NCBI GenBank assembly: GCA_034435955.1
Contig: DAOTWA010000026.1
Span: forward strand, 1 to 40,201
Reading direction: 5' to 3'
Source: DAOTWA01 sp034435955
GTDB lineage: Bacteria > Chloroflexota > Anaerolineae > Anaerolineales > Anaerolineaceae
Length of the DNA: 40,201 bases
Part shown: positions 8,079 to 16,314 of the stretch, in pieces
Layout of the letters: each line of letters opens with the position of its first letter
How positions within the stretch are numbered: position 1 is the first letter of the stretch
Notes under the pieces: model-generated
Told to the model about the DNA's origin: nothing
Seen by the model: the letters and a program-made list of their open reading frames with translations, nothing else
Databases searched by the model: none
Program-made: the position numbers and the translations under genes

Positions 8079-10813
8079 TGCTTTCCCACCTCAGCGGCCG
8101 AAGAATCGAGAGGTGTTTCTGAAGCCAGGCGGCCCCACGCCGGCAGGGAAGCGACGGCCATGCCCGGCAGGCCGACGGGCAGGCCGGCCAGGCCGGCGGG
8201 CAGCTCGGAAGAGAACTTTGCAGGCAGGCGATAGGCCGTGTCGTTCAGCTTCACCTCGACTAGACCACCTTCAACCAGCGACAGTGCAGCAGCGTCGCCA
8301 GGGTTGAGGACCAGGTAAGGCCGGGCGCTCAACTGAGCGACGGCTGGAGAGAGCACGCTGAGCTCTTCGGACCCGAAAATGTGGTGAAGGGGGATTACCA
8401 GCCACTCGGATTTTCGCGCGGCAAAAGGCGCGGGAATATGGCGGAAATAAGCGGGCTGCTGGCCCTCGGCAGGCTCGATCAGGCGCACGCCGGGATCCCC
8501 GCCGCGCAACGGCCCGGCGATCTCTTCCTGGAAACGGTTGAGAGCCTGGACGGAGTTCCAGCCGGGCGACCAAAAACGGGGGATGAGGGCGGCCGGCGGC
8601 TGCAGAGGTGTGCCTTCCATGGTAAAGGACAACGGGGAGTCGGGGTCATCGGGCGGTTTGGGCTCGTGGACACTGATATGGGCGTGCATGGCGGTGCGGC
8701 CGCTGTACCTCGCCGGCTGGCGGGGAACCTTCATACCGGCGATCCGGAATCCAGCCGGTGGAGCCACCTGGAGGACCGGCAGAAACTGGGGCAATTCTTC
8801 GGCCATAGCCGCGACGATGTCATCCAGGTTGGACCAGGGCGCCTGGCTGCTTCGCCCGGCGGCAGCCATCGCATCACGCAGCCAGCGCCAGCTCTCCTGG
8901 ATTTCGCCTTCGGGGACGAAAACCTGGTAAAAGCGCTGGGCGCGTCCTTCGTTGTTGACCAGCGTGCCGTCACCTTCGGCGAAGGTTGCGGCTGGCAGCA
9001 CCACCTCGGCTCGTTCCGTGGTCGGGTTGGAAAGATGGTCGATGACGATGACGTGCGCAACGGAAGAGAGGAGTTCCTCCAGGGCGTAGGTATCCATGCG
9101 CCGGTATAGGTCGTTTTCCAGGATCACGAGCGTGTCGACCTGGCCGGATCTGGCCGTCTGGACAGCTTCATCGAGGGTCTTGCCGTTCATCAAGCCAAGG
9201 CCGAGGGAATTCACTTCCATCTGGGTGAGGAAAATGCCGGCCGGATGACCGGCGGCGCAAAGCGCCCAGGCCACATTGGCGGCGGCCTGCATCACCTCGA
9301 GGCTGCCCAGGCTGACGCCGGAGACCACCACGGGTCGTTCGGCATCTTTCAGGGCGGCGGCGATTTCTTCTGCCAGGCTGCGGATTTCTTCCGGTAGTTC
9401 CTCAACAACGGGGGCGTCAGACTGGATGGCATGAGCAACGGCGTGGCCCAACCGGGCGATGTCCTGCGGGGAGGCGCGGTAGGTGCGGGTGGCGATCTCG
9501 TCCAGGCGGGTGCGGTTGGGGGTGGCCACATAGAGCGGTCCGCGCTCGGTCTGGACCAGCTCGCGCACGGCCTTGTCATCCCAAAGCGGAATGCGCATCT
9601 GGGCGGCGCGGCGTAGAGGTTTTTGGCGTACGGACTGGCGCAGGGCCAGACCCAGCATGGGGGCACTGTTCAGCACGTCTTCCCCCAGCACCAGCACGGC
9701 ATCGGCCTTTTCGATCTCGCGCAGGGAGGGCGTGCGTGCCGGGCCGTCGCGGAGGATGGCGATGGACTGCTGCACCAGGCGGGCTTCCGAAGGACTGATG
9801 CCCAGGAAGAAGCGCTCCGGACCAACCAGGGTGCGCAGGGCGAAGTTGGCTTCCAATGAGGCGCGCGGCGAACCGACGCCAATGACGCGGGCGGGGTCCT
9901 TCAGCAGCCCCCCGGCGCGGGAAAGAGCTTCCTCTTTGGTAACGCCCTGAACTTTGCGATCCAGGATGGGGTGGCGGATGCGCCGCTCGCTGTTGACGAA
10001 TTCGTACCCGTAACGGCCGCGGTCGCACAGGAAGTAGCCATTGACCGCGCCGTTGTAGCGATTGTGAATGCGGCGCAGCATGCCGTAGCGCTCTCCGGGG
10101 ATGGTATTGCAGCCCAGCGAGCAATTCACGCAGATGGACGGCGCGGTGGTCAGGTCCCACTTGCGGGTGTAGTGCTGCTTGAGGGTTTTATCAGTGAAGA
10201 CGCCTGTCGGGCAGACCTCGACCAGATTGCCGCTGAACTCGCTTTCCAGGACGCCGTCCTCACGCCGCCCGAAATAAACGGTGTCGTGGAGGAGGAAAGC
10301 GCCGAAATCGTGGCCGCCGGCGTAATCATTGTAAAAGCGCACACAGCGGTAGCACTGGATACAGCGGTTCATTTCCTGATTGACCAGCGGACCGAGGTTT
10401 TGGTTGTAAAAAGTGCGCTTGCCAAAGCGGTAGCGGCGGTAATTGTGGCCGGTCATCACGGTCATATCCTGCAGGTGGCACTCGCCGCCCTCGTCGCAGA
10501 CCGGGCAGTCATGCGGATGGTTGGTCATCAGCCATTCGATGATGCTGGCGCGGAAGGCGCGGGCTTCCGCATCCTCGATGGAGATGCGGGTGCCATCAGC
10601 GGCGGGAGTCATGCAAGCCATGACCAGGCGACCATTCTTGTCATTCTCGTCGCGATAGAGTTTGACAGCGCACTGGCGGCAGGCGCCAACCGAGTCCATG
10701 GCGGGGTGCCAGCAGAAATAGGGCAGGTTGAGGCCCAGGGACAGGCAGGCTTCCAGTAGATTCTGCCCATCCTTTACTTCGTATTCGCGATCATCAACGA
10801 TAATCTTGGCCAT
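8075..10813 (-). CDS. nuoG: NADH-quinone oxidoreductase subunit G (Fe-S, molybdopterin-fold)
   Basis: Largest peripheral-arm subunit of complex I, which carries most of the electron wire from NuoF. The 912-residue protein shows the 2Fe-2S ligands Cys34, 45, 48, 67; the His99-Cys103-Cys106-Cys112 set of cluster N5; the Cys151, 154, 157, 201 set of N4; and a C-x2-C-x3-C-x27-C set (Cys228, 231, 235, 263) that matches the off-pathway N7 cluster found only in some bacteria. The rest is a molybdopterin-oxidoreductase fold without an obvious cofactor-ligand motif, as expected for NuoG. The ATG at 10813 is three bases past the nuoF stop; nuoH overlaps the end by 4 nt. Confidence 0.96.
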   Translation of the reverse strand: MAKIIVDDREYEVKDGQNLLEACLSLGLNLPYFCWHPAMDSVGACRQCAVKLYRDENDKNGRLVMACMTPAADGTRISIEDAEARAFRASIIEWLMTNHPHDCPVCDEGGECHLQDMTVMTGHNYRRYRFGKRTFYNQNLGPLVNQEMNRCIQCYRCVRFYNDYAGGHDFGAFLLHDTVYFGRREDGVLESEFSGNLVEVCPTGVFTDKTLKQHYTRKWDLTTAPSICVNCSLGCNTIPGERYGMLRRIHNRYNGAVNGYFLCDRGRYGYEFVNSERRIRHPILDRKVQGVTKEEALSRAGGLLKDPARVIGVGSPRASLEANFALRTLVGPERFFLGISPSEARLVQQSIAILRDGPARTPSLREIEKADAVLVLGEDVLNSAPMLGLALRQSVRQKPLRRAAQMRIPLWDDKAVRELVQTERGPLYVATPNRTRLDEIATRTYRASPQDIARLGHAVAHAIQSDAPVVEELPEEIRSLAEEIAAALKDAERPVVVSGVSLGSLEVMQAAANVAWALCAAGHPAGIFLTQMEVNSLGLGLMNGKTLDEAVQTARSGQVDTLVILENDLYRRMDTYALEELLSSVAHVIVIDHLSNPTTERAEVVLPAATFAEGDGTLVNNEGRAQRFYQVFVPEGEIQESWRWLRDAMAAAGRSSQAPWSNLDDIVAAMAEELPQFLPVLQVAPPAGFRIAGMKVPRQPARYSGRTAMHAHISVHEPKPPDDPDSPLSFTMEGTPLQPPAALIPRFWSPGWNSVQALNRFQEEIAGPLRGGDPGVRLIEPAEGQQPAYFRHIPAPFAARKSEWLVIPLHHIFGSEELSVLSPAVAQLSARPYLVLNPGDAAALSLVEGGLVEVKLNDTAYRLPAKFSSELPAGLAGLPVGLPGMAVASLPAWGRLASETPLDSSAAEVGKQ

Positions 10814-10816
10814 CCA

Positions 10817-12091
10817 TCATCTCCACGGGCAGCGGTGCTCGCGGGCGTGGCGTTCGAATTCGTCGCGAAAATAGCGCACGCCGCTCGATAAGGGGTTCAT
10901 GGCGACCGTCGCCAGAGCGCAGTAGGTTGTGCCGGGGATCAAACGGTGAGAGTGGTCTTCGAGGATGGGGAGGTCCTCCATGCGCCCCTCGCCTTCCTCG
11001 AAAGATTTTAAGATACGCGCGCTCCAGCGCAGTCCCGCCCAGCAAGGGGTGCACCAGCCGCAGGATTCCTGGGCGAAGAAATGCTCCAGATTTTCCATTA
11101 CACCGATCGGGCAGGTGTGGTCGTCCACCACCATGATGGTGCCGGTGCCCAGGCTGCTGCCAATTTTGGCCATATTCTTGAAATCCATGGGCGTGTCCAT
11201 ATGCTCGGGCAGCACAAAGGCGGTTGAGGCACCGCCTGGGAGGATAGCGCGCAGTTTATATCCGTCCTGCATGCCTCCGGCGTAATCCTCGAGGATTTCA
11301 CGCAAAGGGGTACCCATGGGCGCCTCGAAAGCGCCGGGCCGCTTCACCCGGCCGCTGGCCCCGTAGATCTTGGTTCCACCCTCGTCAGTGCGGCTCAGGC
11401 TCAGGAACCAGGCCGAGCCGTTGTTGATTATGTGGGGCACATTGCAAATCGTCTCGACGTTGTTGACATTAGAAGGCCGTCCCCATAGACCCACGGTTGC
11501 CGGGAAGGGCGGCTTGTTGCGCGGGTTAGCGCGCTTGCCCTCCAGGGCATTGAGCAGGCCGGTCTCCTCACCGCACATGTAACGCCCGGCGGATACGTGC
11601 AGGCGCAGCTCCAGGCTCCAGCCGGAGTCGAGGATGTTCCTGCCGAGGTAGCCGCGCTGGTAGGCTTCAGCGATGGCCTTGCGCAGGCGTTGAGCGGCCA
11701 GCTTGTACTCCCAGCGCAGAAAGATGTAAGCCACGTCAGCCTGGAGGGCGTAGGCGGCCAGGATGATGCCTTCGATGAGCTGGTGGGGGTCGCCTTCCAT
11801 CAGGTAGCGGTCTTTAAAAGTGGCTGGCTCCATTTCGTCGGCGTTGATGATCAGATAACGGGGGTGGGGCGCCTGGGGAGAGACGAAACCCCATTTCACG
11901 CCGGCAGGAAAACCCGCGCCACCCCGACCGAGCAGGTTGGACGCCTTGACCTCGTCGATCACCTGCTGAGGCGTCATATTCTTTATGGCTTTGTGGACAG
12001 CCTGGTAGCCGCCGGCGGCCTGGTAAGCTTGGATGTCCAGCGGTTCCTGGCCAGGGCGGATGTTGCGCGTCAGCGGTCTTTCCATCTCCAT
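10817..12091 (-). CDS. nuoF: NADH-quinone oxidoreductase subunit F (FMN, NADH)
   Basis: Binds NADH and FMN and holds cluster N3, the entry of electrons into complex I. The 424-residue protein has the glycine-rich NADH/FMN motif GRGGAGFPAGVKW (55-67), the NADEMEPATFKDR block (83-95) and the 4Fe-4S ligands Cys344, Cys347, Cys350 and Cys391 (CxxCxxCx40C). Length is typical. It follows nuoE after 10 nt and precedes nuoG by three bases. A hydrogenase or formate dehydrogenase diaphorase subunit is excluded by its place in a complete nuo operon. Confidence 0.97.
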   Translation of the reverse strand: MEMERPLTRNIRPGQEPLDIQAYQAAGGYQAVHKAIKNMTPQQVIDEVKASNLLGRGGAGFPAGVKWGFVSPQAPHPRYLIINADEMEPATFKDRYLMEGDPHQLIEGIILAAYALQADVAYIFLRWEYKLAAQRLRKAIAEAYQRGYLGRNILDSGWSLELRLHVSAGRYMCGEETGLLNALEGKRANPRNKPPFPATVGLWGRPSNVNNVETICNVPHIINNGSAWFLSLSRTDEGGTKIYGASGRVKRPGAFEAPMGTPLREILEDYAGGMQDGYKLRAILPGGASTAFVLPEHMDTPMDFKNMAKIGSSLGTGTIMVVDDHTCPIGVMENLEHFFAQESCGWCTPCWAGLRWSARILKSFEEGEGRMEDLPILEDHSHRLIPGTTYCALATVAMNPLSSGVRYFRDEFERHAREHRCPWR

Positions 12092-12101
12092 GGATCGCGT
12101 C

Positions 12102-12566
12102 CTAACGATATTTTTCCAAAATCTGATCCAGCCTGGCCTCGTCGAGGTCCAGATGAGTGTCTTCGTCCACCATCATTGCCGGGGCGTGGTCGCAGGCGCC
12201 CAGGCAGGTGGCGGACTGGAGCGTGAAGCGTCCATCGGGGGTGGTTTCGTCTGGGTCGATGCCAAAGCGCGCCTGGATGTGCCTGCGCAGGCGGTCGCGG
12301 GCGAGAGCCCAGCAGGTGATCCCTTCGCACAGATAGATCACGTGACGGCCGACCGGCTTGCGGAAGATGCGGTTATAGAAAGAGGCCACGCTTTCGAGTT
12401 CGTGGGTGGCCATGCCGAGGTAGCCAGCCACATCCTGGAGTGCATCGTCGTTGACCCAGCCGCGGTGCTTCTGCACGATCATCAGGGCGTCGAGGCAGGC
12501 GGCCTGTCTGAACTCGTAGTTGGGCAACTCGGCTTCGATTTCGCGGATCTCCTCTTCTGACAGCAT
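12102..12566 (-). CDS. nuoE: NADH-quinone oxidoreductase subunit E (2Fe-2S)
   Basis: Thioredoxin-fold subunit that carries the 2Fe-2S cluster N1a next to NuoF. The four ligands are visible as Cys80 and Cys85 (CEGITC) and Cys121 and Cys125 (CLGAC). The protein has 154 residues, the normal length. The ATG at 12566 has GAGGGAG about eight bases upstream. It lies 15 nt after nuoCD and 10 nt before nuoF. Confidence 0.97.
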   Translation of the reverse strand: MLSEEEIREIEAELPNYEFRQAACLDALMIVQKHRGWVNDDALQDVAGYLGMATHELESVASFYNRIFRKPVGRHVIYLCEGITCWALARDRLRRHIQARFGIDPDETTPDGRFTLQSATCLGACDHAPAMMVDEDTHLDLDEARLDQILEKYR

Positions 12567-12581
12567 GCTTCGAACTCCCTC

Positions 12582-14360
12582 TCAACGGTCGACGTCGGCC
12601 AGTACGTAATCCACGCTCCCCAGAATGGCCAGCAAATCGGGGATCATCAAGCCGCGGGCGATCTCCGGCACCATTTGGAGGTGGGGGAAGGAGGGGGTGC
12701 GGATGCGCACCCGATAGGGAATGGTGCTCCCATCGCTAATAAGATAGTAACCGTTGAGGCCCTTGGTAGCCTCGACGGTGAAAATGGCTTCGCCCGGCGG
12801 GACGACCGGCCCCCAGCTTACCCCCAGGAAGTGGGTGATGAGGGTCTCAATGTCGTGCATGGTGTGATCCTTGATCGGTGGGGTGGCCAGCGGGTGATCG
12901 GACTTATAAGGGCCGGGCGGCATGTTATCCAGACACTGTTTGATGATGCGCACGCTCTGGCGCATCTCCTCCACGCGCACGACGGCGCGGTCGTAGCAAT
13001 CGCCGTGGGCGGCGGTGGGGATGTCGAACTCAAGCTGGTCGTATCCGGAGTAAGGGTGCGCCTTGCGCCAGTCCCACTCCAGGCCGGTGGCGCGCAGGCC
13101 TGGTCCGGTGACGCCCCAATCGAGCGCTTCGGCAGTGGTATAACTGCCAATGCCTTTGGTGCGCTGCTTGAAGATGCGGTTTTGCATCACCAGGCTGTCG
13201 TATTCCTTCAACCGTTTCGGCAGGTAGTCGACTAGCTTACGCACCATCCCATCCCAACCTTCGGGCAGGTCTTGGGCGACGCCGCCGATGCGGAACCAGT
13301 TGGGGTGCATCCGCGCGCCGCAGATGGCCTCGATGATCTCCAGTATGCGCTCGCGGTCGGTAAACATATAAAAGACGGGCGAAAGCGCACCGACGTCCTG
13401 AGCAAAGGTGCCGTACCATACCAGGTGGCTGGAGAGGCGGAACAGCTCGGCCGTCAGGATGCGGATCATCTGGGCACGGGGCGGGACCTGGATGCCGGCC
13501 AGCGTCTCCACCGCCATGACATAGGGGAAGTTATTCATCACGCCGCCCAGGTAGTCCACCCGGTCGGTATAAGGAATGTAGGTGTGCCAGGACTGGCGCT
13601 CGCCCATCTTCTCGGCTGCACGGTGGTGATAGCCGATATCGGGCATCAAGTCGACGAGCACCTCGCCATCCAGAGCAAGGACGAAGCGCAGTACGCCGTG
13701 GGTGCCGGGGTGCTGTGGGCCGAGGTTGAGGAACATGTAGTCCACATCCTCTTCCTGGCGCTTCAGGCCCCACTGCTCGGGGTGGAAGAGCAAGGCCTGC
13801 TGTTCGGCATCCTCCTTATCGGGCGGAAGCTGGTAAGGACCCATCTCAGTGGCGCGGGCGGGGTGGTCCTTGCGCAGCGGGTGGCCCTCCCAGGTGGGCG
13901 GCATGAGGATGCGGCGCAGGTCTGGATGACCCTCGAAGCGCAGGCCGAACATGTCCCATACCTCACGCTCGTACCAGTTGGCGTTGGGGTAGACATCGGT
14001 GAGGGTGCGCAGGGAGAGGTCGGGTTCTTTGAGGGCGACTTTCAGGCGCACTTCGGCGACATCGACCGGGGAAAGGAGGTGGTAGACGAGGGTGAAGTCG
14101 CTCTCGGGCTGGCCTTCACGGTGGGCGCGCTGGCGCTCGTCGATGGCAGTCAGGTCAAAAAGCATTGGGTAGCGCGGTCTGGCTTCAGTCTTTAGGAAGC
14201 GCAAGACGTCGTGGGCGCGGTCTTTAGGCACCCAAAGGGTAGGGATGCCGTCGCGAGTGGGCTGAATCGTGAAAATATCCCCAAAACGATTCGTTAGCGT
14301 CTGGGCGACAGCCTTCGCATGCTCGGCAGTTTCAGGCGGAGGTTGAACCGGTTCGCTCAT
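12582..14360 (-). CDS. nuoCD: NADH-quinone oxidoreductase fused subunits C and D
   Basis: A single 592-residue protein joins two complex I peripheral subunits. Residues 1 to about 175 are NuoC, with the signature YEREVWDMFGLRFEGHP (130-146) and WEGHPLRKDHP (157-167). After a charged linker (about 176-205), NuoD begins with LNLGPQHPGTHGVLR (211-225) and continues to the quinone-site C-terminus ending LGSVDYVLADVDR. No stop or frameshift separates the two parts and the linker is clean, so this is a real fusion. Fused nuoCD is known in enterobacteria and several other groups. The ATG overlaps the nuoB stop by 4 nt. Confidence 0.96.
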   Translation of the reverse strand: MSEPVQPPPETAEHAKAVAQTLTNRFGDIFTIQPTRDGIPTLWVPKDRAHDVLRFLKTEARPRYPMLFDLTAIDERQRAHREGQPESDFTLVYHLLSPVDVAEVRLKVALKEPDLSLRTLTDVYPNANWYEREVWDMFGLRFEGHPDLRRILMPPTWEGHPLRKDHPARATEMGPYQLPPDKEDAEQQALLFHPEQWGLKRQEEDVDYMFLNLGPQHPGTHGVLRFVLALDGEVLVDLMPDIGYHHRAAEKMGERQSWHTYIPYTDRVDYLGGVMNNFPYVMAVETLAGIQVPPRAQMIRILTAELFRLSSHLVWYGTFAQDVGALSPVFYMFTDRERILEIIEAICGARMHPNWFRIGGVAQDLPEGWDGMVRKLVDYLPKRLKEYDSLVMQNRIFKQRTKGIGSYTTAEALDWGVTGPGLRATGLEWDWRKAHPYSGYDQLEFDIPTAAHGDCYDRAVVRVEEMRQSVRIIKQCLDNMPPGPYKSDHPLATPPIKDHTMHDIETLITHFLGVSWGPVVPPGEAIFTVEATKGLNGYYLISDGSTIPYRVRIRTPSFPHLQMVPEIARGLMIPDLLAILGSVDYVLADVDR

Positions 14361-14995
14361 ACGTGATCGGGCGTGCGAAGGTCAGTGACCTTTTTTCGCT
14401 CTGAACGCTTCAGGTCTCGCATGGATGGCATGGGCGGGCGGTAAACCTCCTGCGGTCCGACCACCCAACTCAACGGGCGTTTTTCTGAGCCAACAGCTTT
14501 TTGGAGCAGGGTGAGACCTTCCAGGAAGGCATCCGGGCGGGGCGGGCAGCCGGGGACGTATACGTCCACCGGGAGGAACTTGTCTACTCCCTGTACCACG
14601 CTGTAGATATCGTACATCCCGCCGGAGTTGGCGCAAGAACCCATGGAAATTACCCAACGCGGCTCCAACATCTGGTCATAGAGGCGGCGGACGACCGGGG
14701 CCATCTTGATGAAGACGGTGCCCGCCACAACCATCATGTCGGCCTCGCGCGGCGTGCCACGGATAACCTCCGCGCCAAAGCGGGCCACGTCGTACTTGCT
14801 GGTGATGCTGGTAGCGAACTCAACGTAGCAACAGGAGAGGCCGAAGTTGAACGGCCAGATCGAATTCTTGCGCCCCCAGGCCAGCATGTCCTGTAGACGG
14901 GTTAGAAGGACCACGCGCTTGGCGGCGGCTTCCCAAAAACTTTCCTGCTTCTCTTGCAGTGACGTTTCACCGGGTTTCGTCAACGACCAATCCAT
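14357..14995 (-). CDS. nuoB: NADH-quinone oxidoreductase subunit B (cluster N2)
   Basis: Carries the terminal 4Fe-4S cluster N2 that reduces quinone. The ligands are Cys55-Cys56 (the unusual tandem pair in LSCCYVEF), Cys121 (GSCANSGG) and Cys150 (VPGCPPRPDAFL). The 212-residue protein has an N-terminal extension of about 20 residues and a basic C-terminal tail. ATG at 14995 has GAGAGGA about ten bases upstream. It is 61 nt downstream of nuoA and overlaps nuoCD by 4 nt. Confidence 0.97.
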   Translation of the reverse strand: MDWSLTKPGETSLQEKQESFWEAAAKRVVLLTRLQDMLAWGRKNSIWPFNFGLSCCYVEFATSITSKYDVARFGAEVIRGTPREADMMVVAGTVFIKMAPVVRRLYDQMLEPRWVISMGSCANSGGMYDIYSVVQGVDKFLPVDVYVPGCPPRPDAFLEGLTLLQKAVGSEKRPLSWVVGPQEVYRPPMPSMRDLKRSERKKVTDLRTPDHV

Positions 14996-15056
14996 CGATC
15001 ACGGTTCCTCTCTATAACCGGACAGTCCTGTACCTCGTGCCGGATTTGAGTAAGGA

Positions 15057-15482
15057 TTATTTCTTATCATCCTGATCCCGACCATCGGCGGACGCACGGG
15101 CGCCGATGCGCTCACGCAACGTGCTCCAGTCAAGGGCGCCTAACCGCCACAAATAGACCAGCGCAGCGACCAGGATGGCGATAAAAATCAGCACCTCAAT
15201 GTAGCCAGCCCAGCCAACCGAACGCGCGGAAATGGCCCAGGCGATGATGAACATGGTCTCCAAATCGAAGACCACGAAAAACATGGCGTTTAAATAGAAT
15301 TTAACATCAAAGCGGATGCGGGCTGAACCGGTGCTCACGATCCCGCTCTCGTACGGTTCGCCGGTGGCGCGTCTCCCTCGGTGATGTTCTCCGAGAACGT
15401 ATGAGATGCCCAGCATTCCCCCCACGACAACCAGAACCAGGGCGAAGTAAAGAACGAGGGGCCAAAGAGCGGTGCGCAGCAT
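15057..15482 (-). CDS. nuoA: NADH-quinone oxidoreductase subunit A
   Basis: Three-helix membrane subunit, first gene of the nuo operon. The 141-residue protein shows GEPYESGIVSTGSARIRFDVKFYLNAMFF, spanning about residues 48-76, and the FDLETMFI motif with its conserved acidic residues. I choose the ATG at 15482 because GGGGGAG lies six bases upstream; an in-frame ATG at 15518 has no ribosome binding site and would add 12 polar residues. The C-terminal tail is hydrophilic and charged. Confidence 0.96.
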   Translation of the reverse strand: MLRTALWPLVLYFALVLVVVGGMLGISYVLGEHHRGRRATGEPYESGIVSTGSARIRFDVKFYLNAMFFVVFDLETMFIIAWAISARSVGWAGYIEVLIFIAILVAALVYLWRLGALDWSTLRERIGARASADGRDQDDKK

Positions 15483-15642
15483 TCTTATCTCCCCCAGCCG
15501 GGCGCGGCTGCTATCCATTCAATTAGATAAAACTCAGGTATTCTCTTCATGTCCGCATATCACCCTACTCGTCCTGCGGGGTAGCCTGCAACCCTTTCGC
15601 ATATCTAAGTGCAGGCCGATGATCGAAATATGCTTTGATGAG

Positions 15643-15653
15643 CCTGTAACAGG
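15643..15653. repeat. 11-bp perfect palindrome in nuo leader
   Basis: CCTGTAACAGG reads the same on both strands around its central base. Flanking TTTGAT (about 15634-15639) and ATCAAA (about 15662-15668) form a second, outer inverted repeat. It could be an operator or an RNA hairpin of the nuo leader; neither is shown. Confidence 0.4.
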
Positions 15654-15818
15654 AAGTTTAAAATCAAACGCCGCTTGCATGTCATCTCTGCACAGGCCAC
15701 GTGCCTCTCTTGAATGGAGCGGTCTGGACGACAAAGCGGGCGGGCCGCCTCGATTGGGATAGGACCGACTGGCCAATGTGTCATCGACCAGCAAATCAAG
15801 AGAGCACCTTATTAATAA

Positions 15819-15827
15819 ATTTTATCA
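15819..15827 (-). promoter_or_regulatory. Candidate extended -10 promoter for nuo operon
   Basis: On the minus strand the sequence TGATAAAAT matches an extended -10 element (TGn plus TAAAAT, 5 of 6 to consensus). No good -35 is seen at 16-18 nt. It lies between the leftward terminator at 15906-15945 and nuoA, where a nuo promoter is needed. Confidence 0.3.
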
Positions 15828-15905
15828 CAAATATCTTAATTCACCACTCAGATTTTGACTTTAACCTGGACTAATCCAAAGCTTATGAGAACATTAAATC
15901 TGCTG

Positions 15906-15945
15906 TTAAAAATAAATGCCCACCCCGGCGTAATACGGGGCGGGC
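15906..15945 (-). terminator. Rho-independent terminator, leftward
   Basis: Read on the minus strand, a 10-bp GC-rich stem (15936-15945 with 15918-15927, one mismatch) with an 8-nt loop is followed directly by ATTTATTTTT. It would end leftward transcription from the alkyltransferase-like gene and separate it from the nuo operon. Confidence 0.6.
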
Positions 15946-15953
15946 AGTCCAAC

Positions 15954-15982
15954 GTTACCGGCCGCAAAATGGCCGGGTGAAC
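15954..15982. other. GC-rich hairpin next to terminator
   Basis: A perfect 6-bp stem CCGGCC (15958-15963) with GGCCGG (15971-15976) encloses the loop GCAAAAT; the flanks GTTA and TGAAC extend it imperfectly. It stands in tandem with the stem at 15918-15945. On the plus strand both lie directly upstream of a strong ribosome binding site; on the minus strand they form a tandem hairpin before a T-run. Confidence 0.45.
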
Positions 15983-16003
15983 CGTCCTTCAGGAGGAGAA
16001 GAC

Positions 16004-16036
16004 ATGTCCGCTAATTACGATGCGGCCAAGGGGTGA
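16004..16036 (+). CDS. Possible 10-codon leader peptide or gene remnant
   Basis: AGGAGGAGAAG followed by AC and ATG gives an unusually good start site, but the frame (MSANYDAAKG) ends after ten codons at TGA. Directly upstream are two GC-rich hairpins. No larger frame follows that I recognise. It may be a leader peptide, the stump of a gene whose rest was lost, or chance. Low confidence that it is a functional product. Confidence 0.2.
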   Translation: MSANYDAAKG

Positions 16037-16266
16037 ATTCTTACCTGCTAGGCTCTTCATAAAATTTACATCGTGCATGCCAACAGTGTGGTCTTACAAC
16101 CAGCCGTGTTCGTTCATCTCGAAAGTGTCGGTCTGCCGACATTGTCAGTCCGACTTCGTTGAGGGGGTCAAAATGAGCCGCCAGATGACTGGACGGATGA
16201 CTTCCTTCCAGCGGCGGGACGGGCGCCGTTCCGCGTATACAAATCTCGCTAAAACGACTCGGACAT
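16037..16266. other. Non-coding stretch, nothing recognised
   Basis: Between the 10-codon frame and the 3' end of the alkyltransferase-like gene I see no gene, tRNA or repeat. The longer open frames on both strands here are rich in Arg, Ala and Ser with no family likeness. Confidence 0.4.
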
Positions 16267-16310
16267 CCGCCGCTTCGCCCGTGATTTTACGGGTGCAGGC
16301 ATTTCGGCGG
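16267..16310 (-). other. Nested hairpin after the alkyltransferase-like gene
   Basis: Starting five bases after the stop codon, an outer stem CCGCCG (16267-16272) with CGGCGG (16305-16310) encloses an inner stem CCCGT (16278-16282) with ACGGG (16289-16293). On the minus strand a TTTT run follows about 12 nt later. It may end or stabilise the transcript. The inner loop resembles that of the hairpin at 19211-19228. Confidence 0.4.
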
Positions 16311-16314
16311 CGAT

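Larger units (their letters stand above)
15483..15905 (-). other. Probable nuo operon leader, no gene seen
   Basis: This stretch upstream of nuoA has no open reading frame with a family match or a good ribosome binding site. It holds a candidate extended -10 element near 15819-15826, an 11-bp perfect palindrome CCTGTAACAGG at 15643-15653 enclosed by TTTGAT/ATCAAA arms, and AT-rich DNA around 15805-15840. If the -10 is right, the nuo mRNA has a leader of about 330 nt. What the leader does cannot be told from sequence alone. Confidence 0.4.

Noticed and set aside
15534..15794. Minus-strand open frame of 86 codons just upstream of nuoA
   Set aside because: No ribosome binding site and no recognisable domain; more likely part of the nuo leader.
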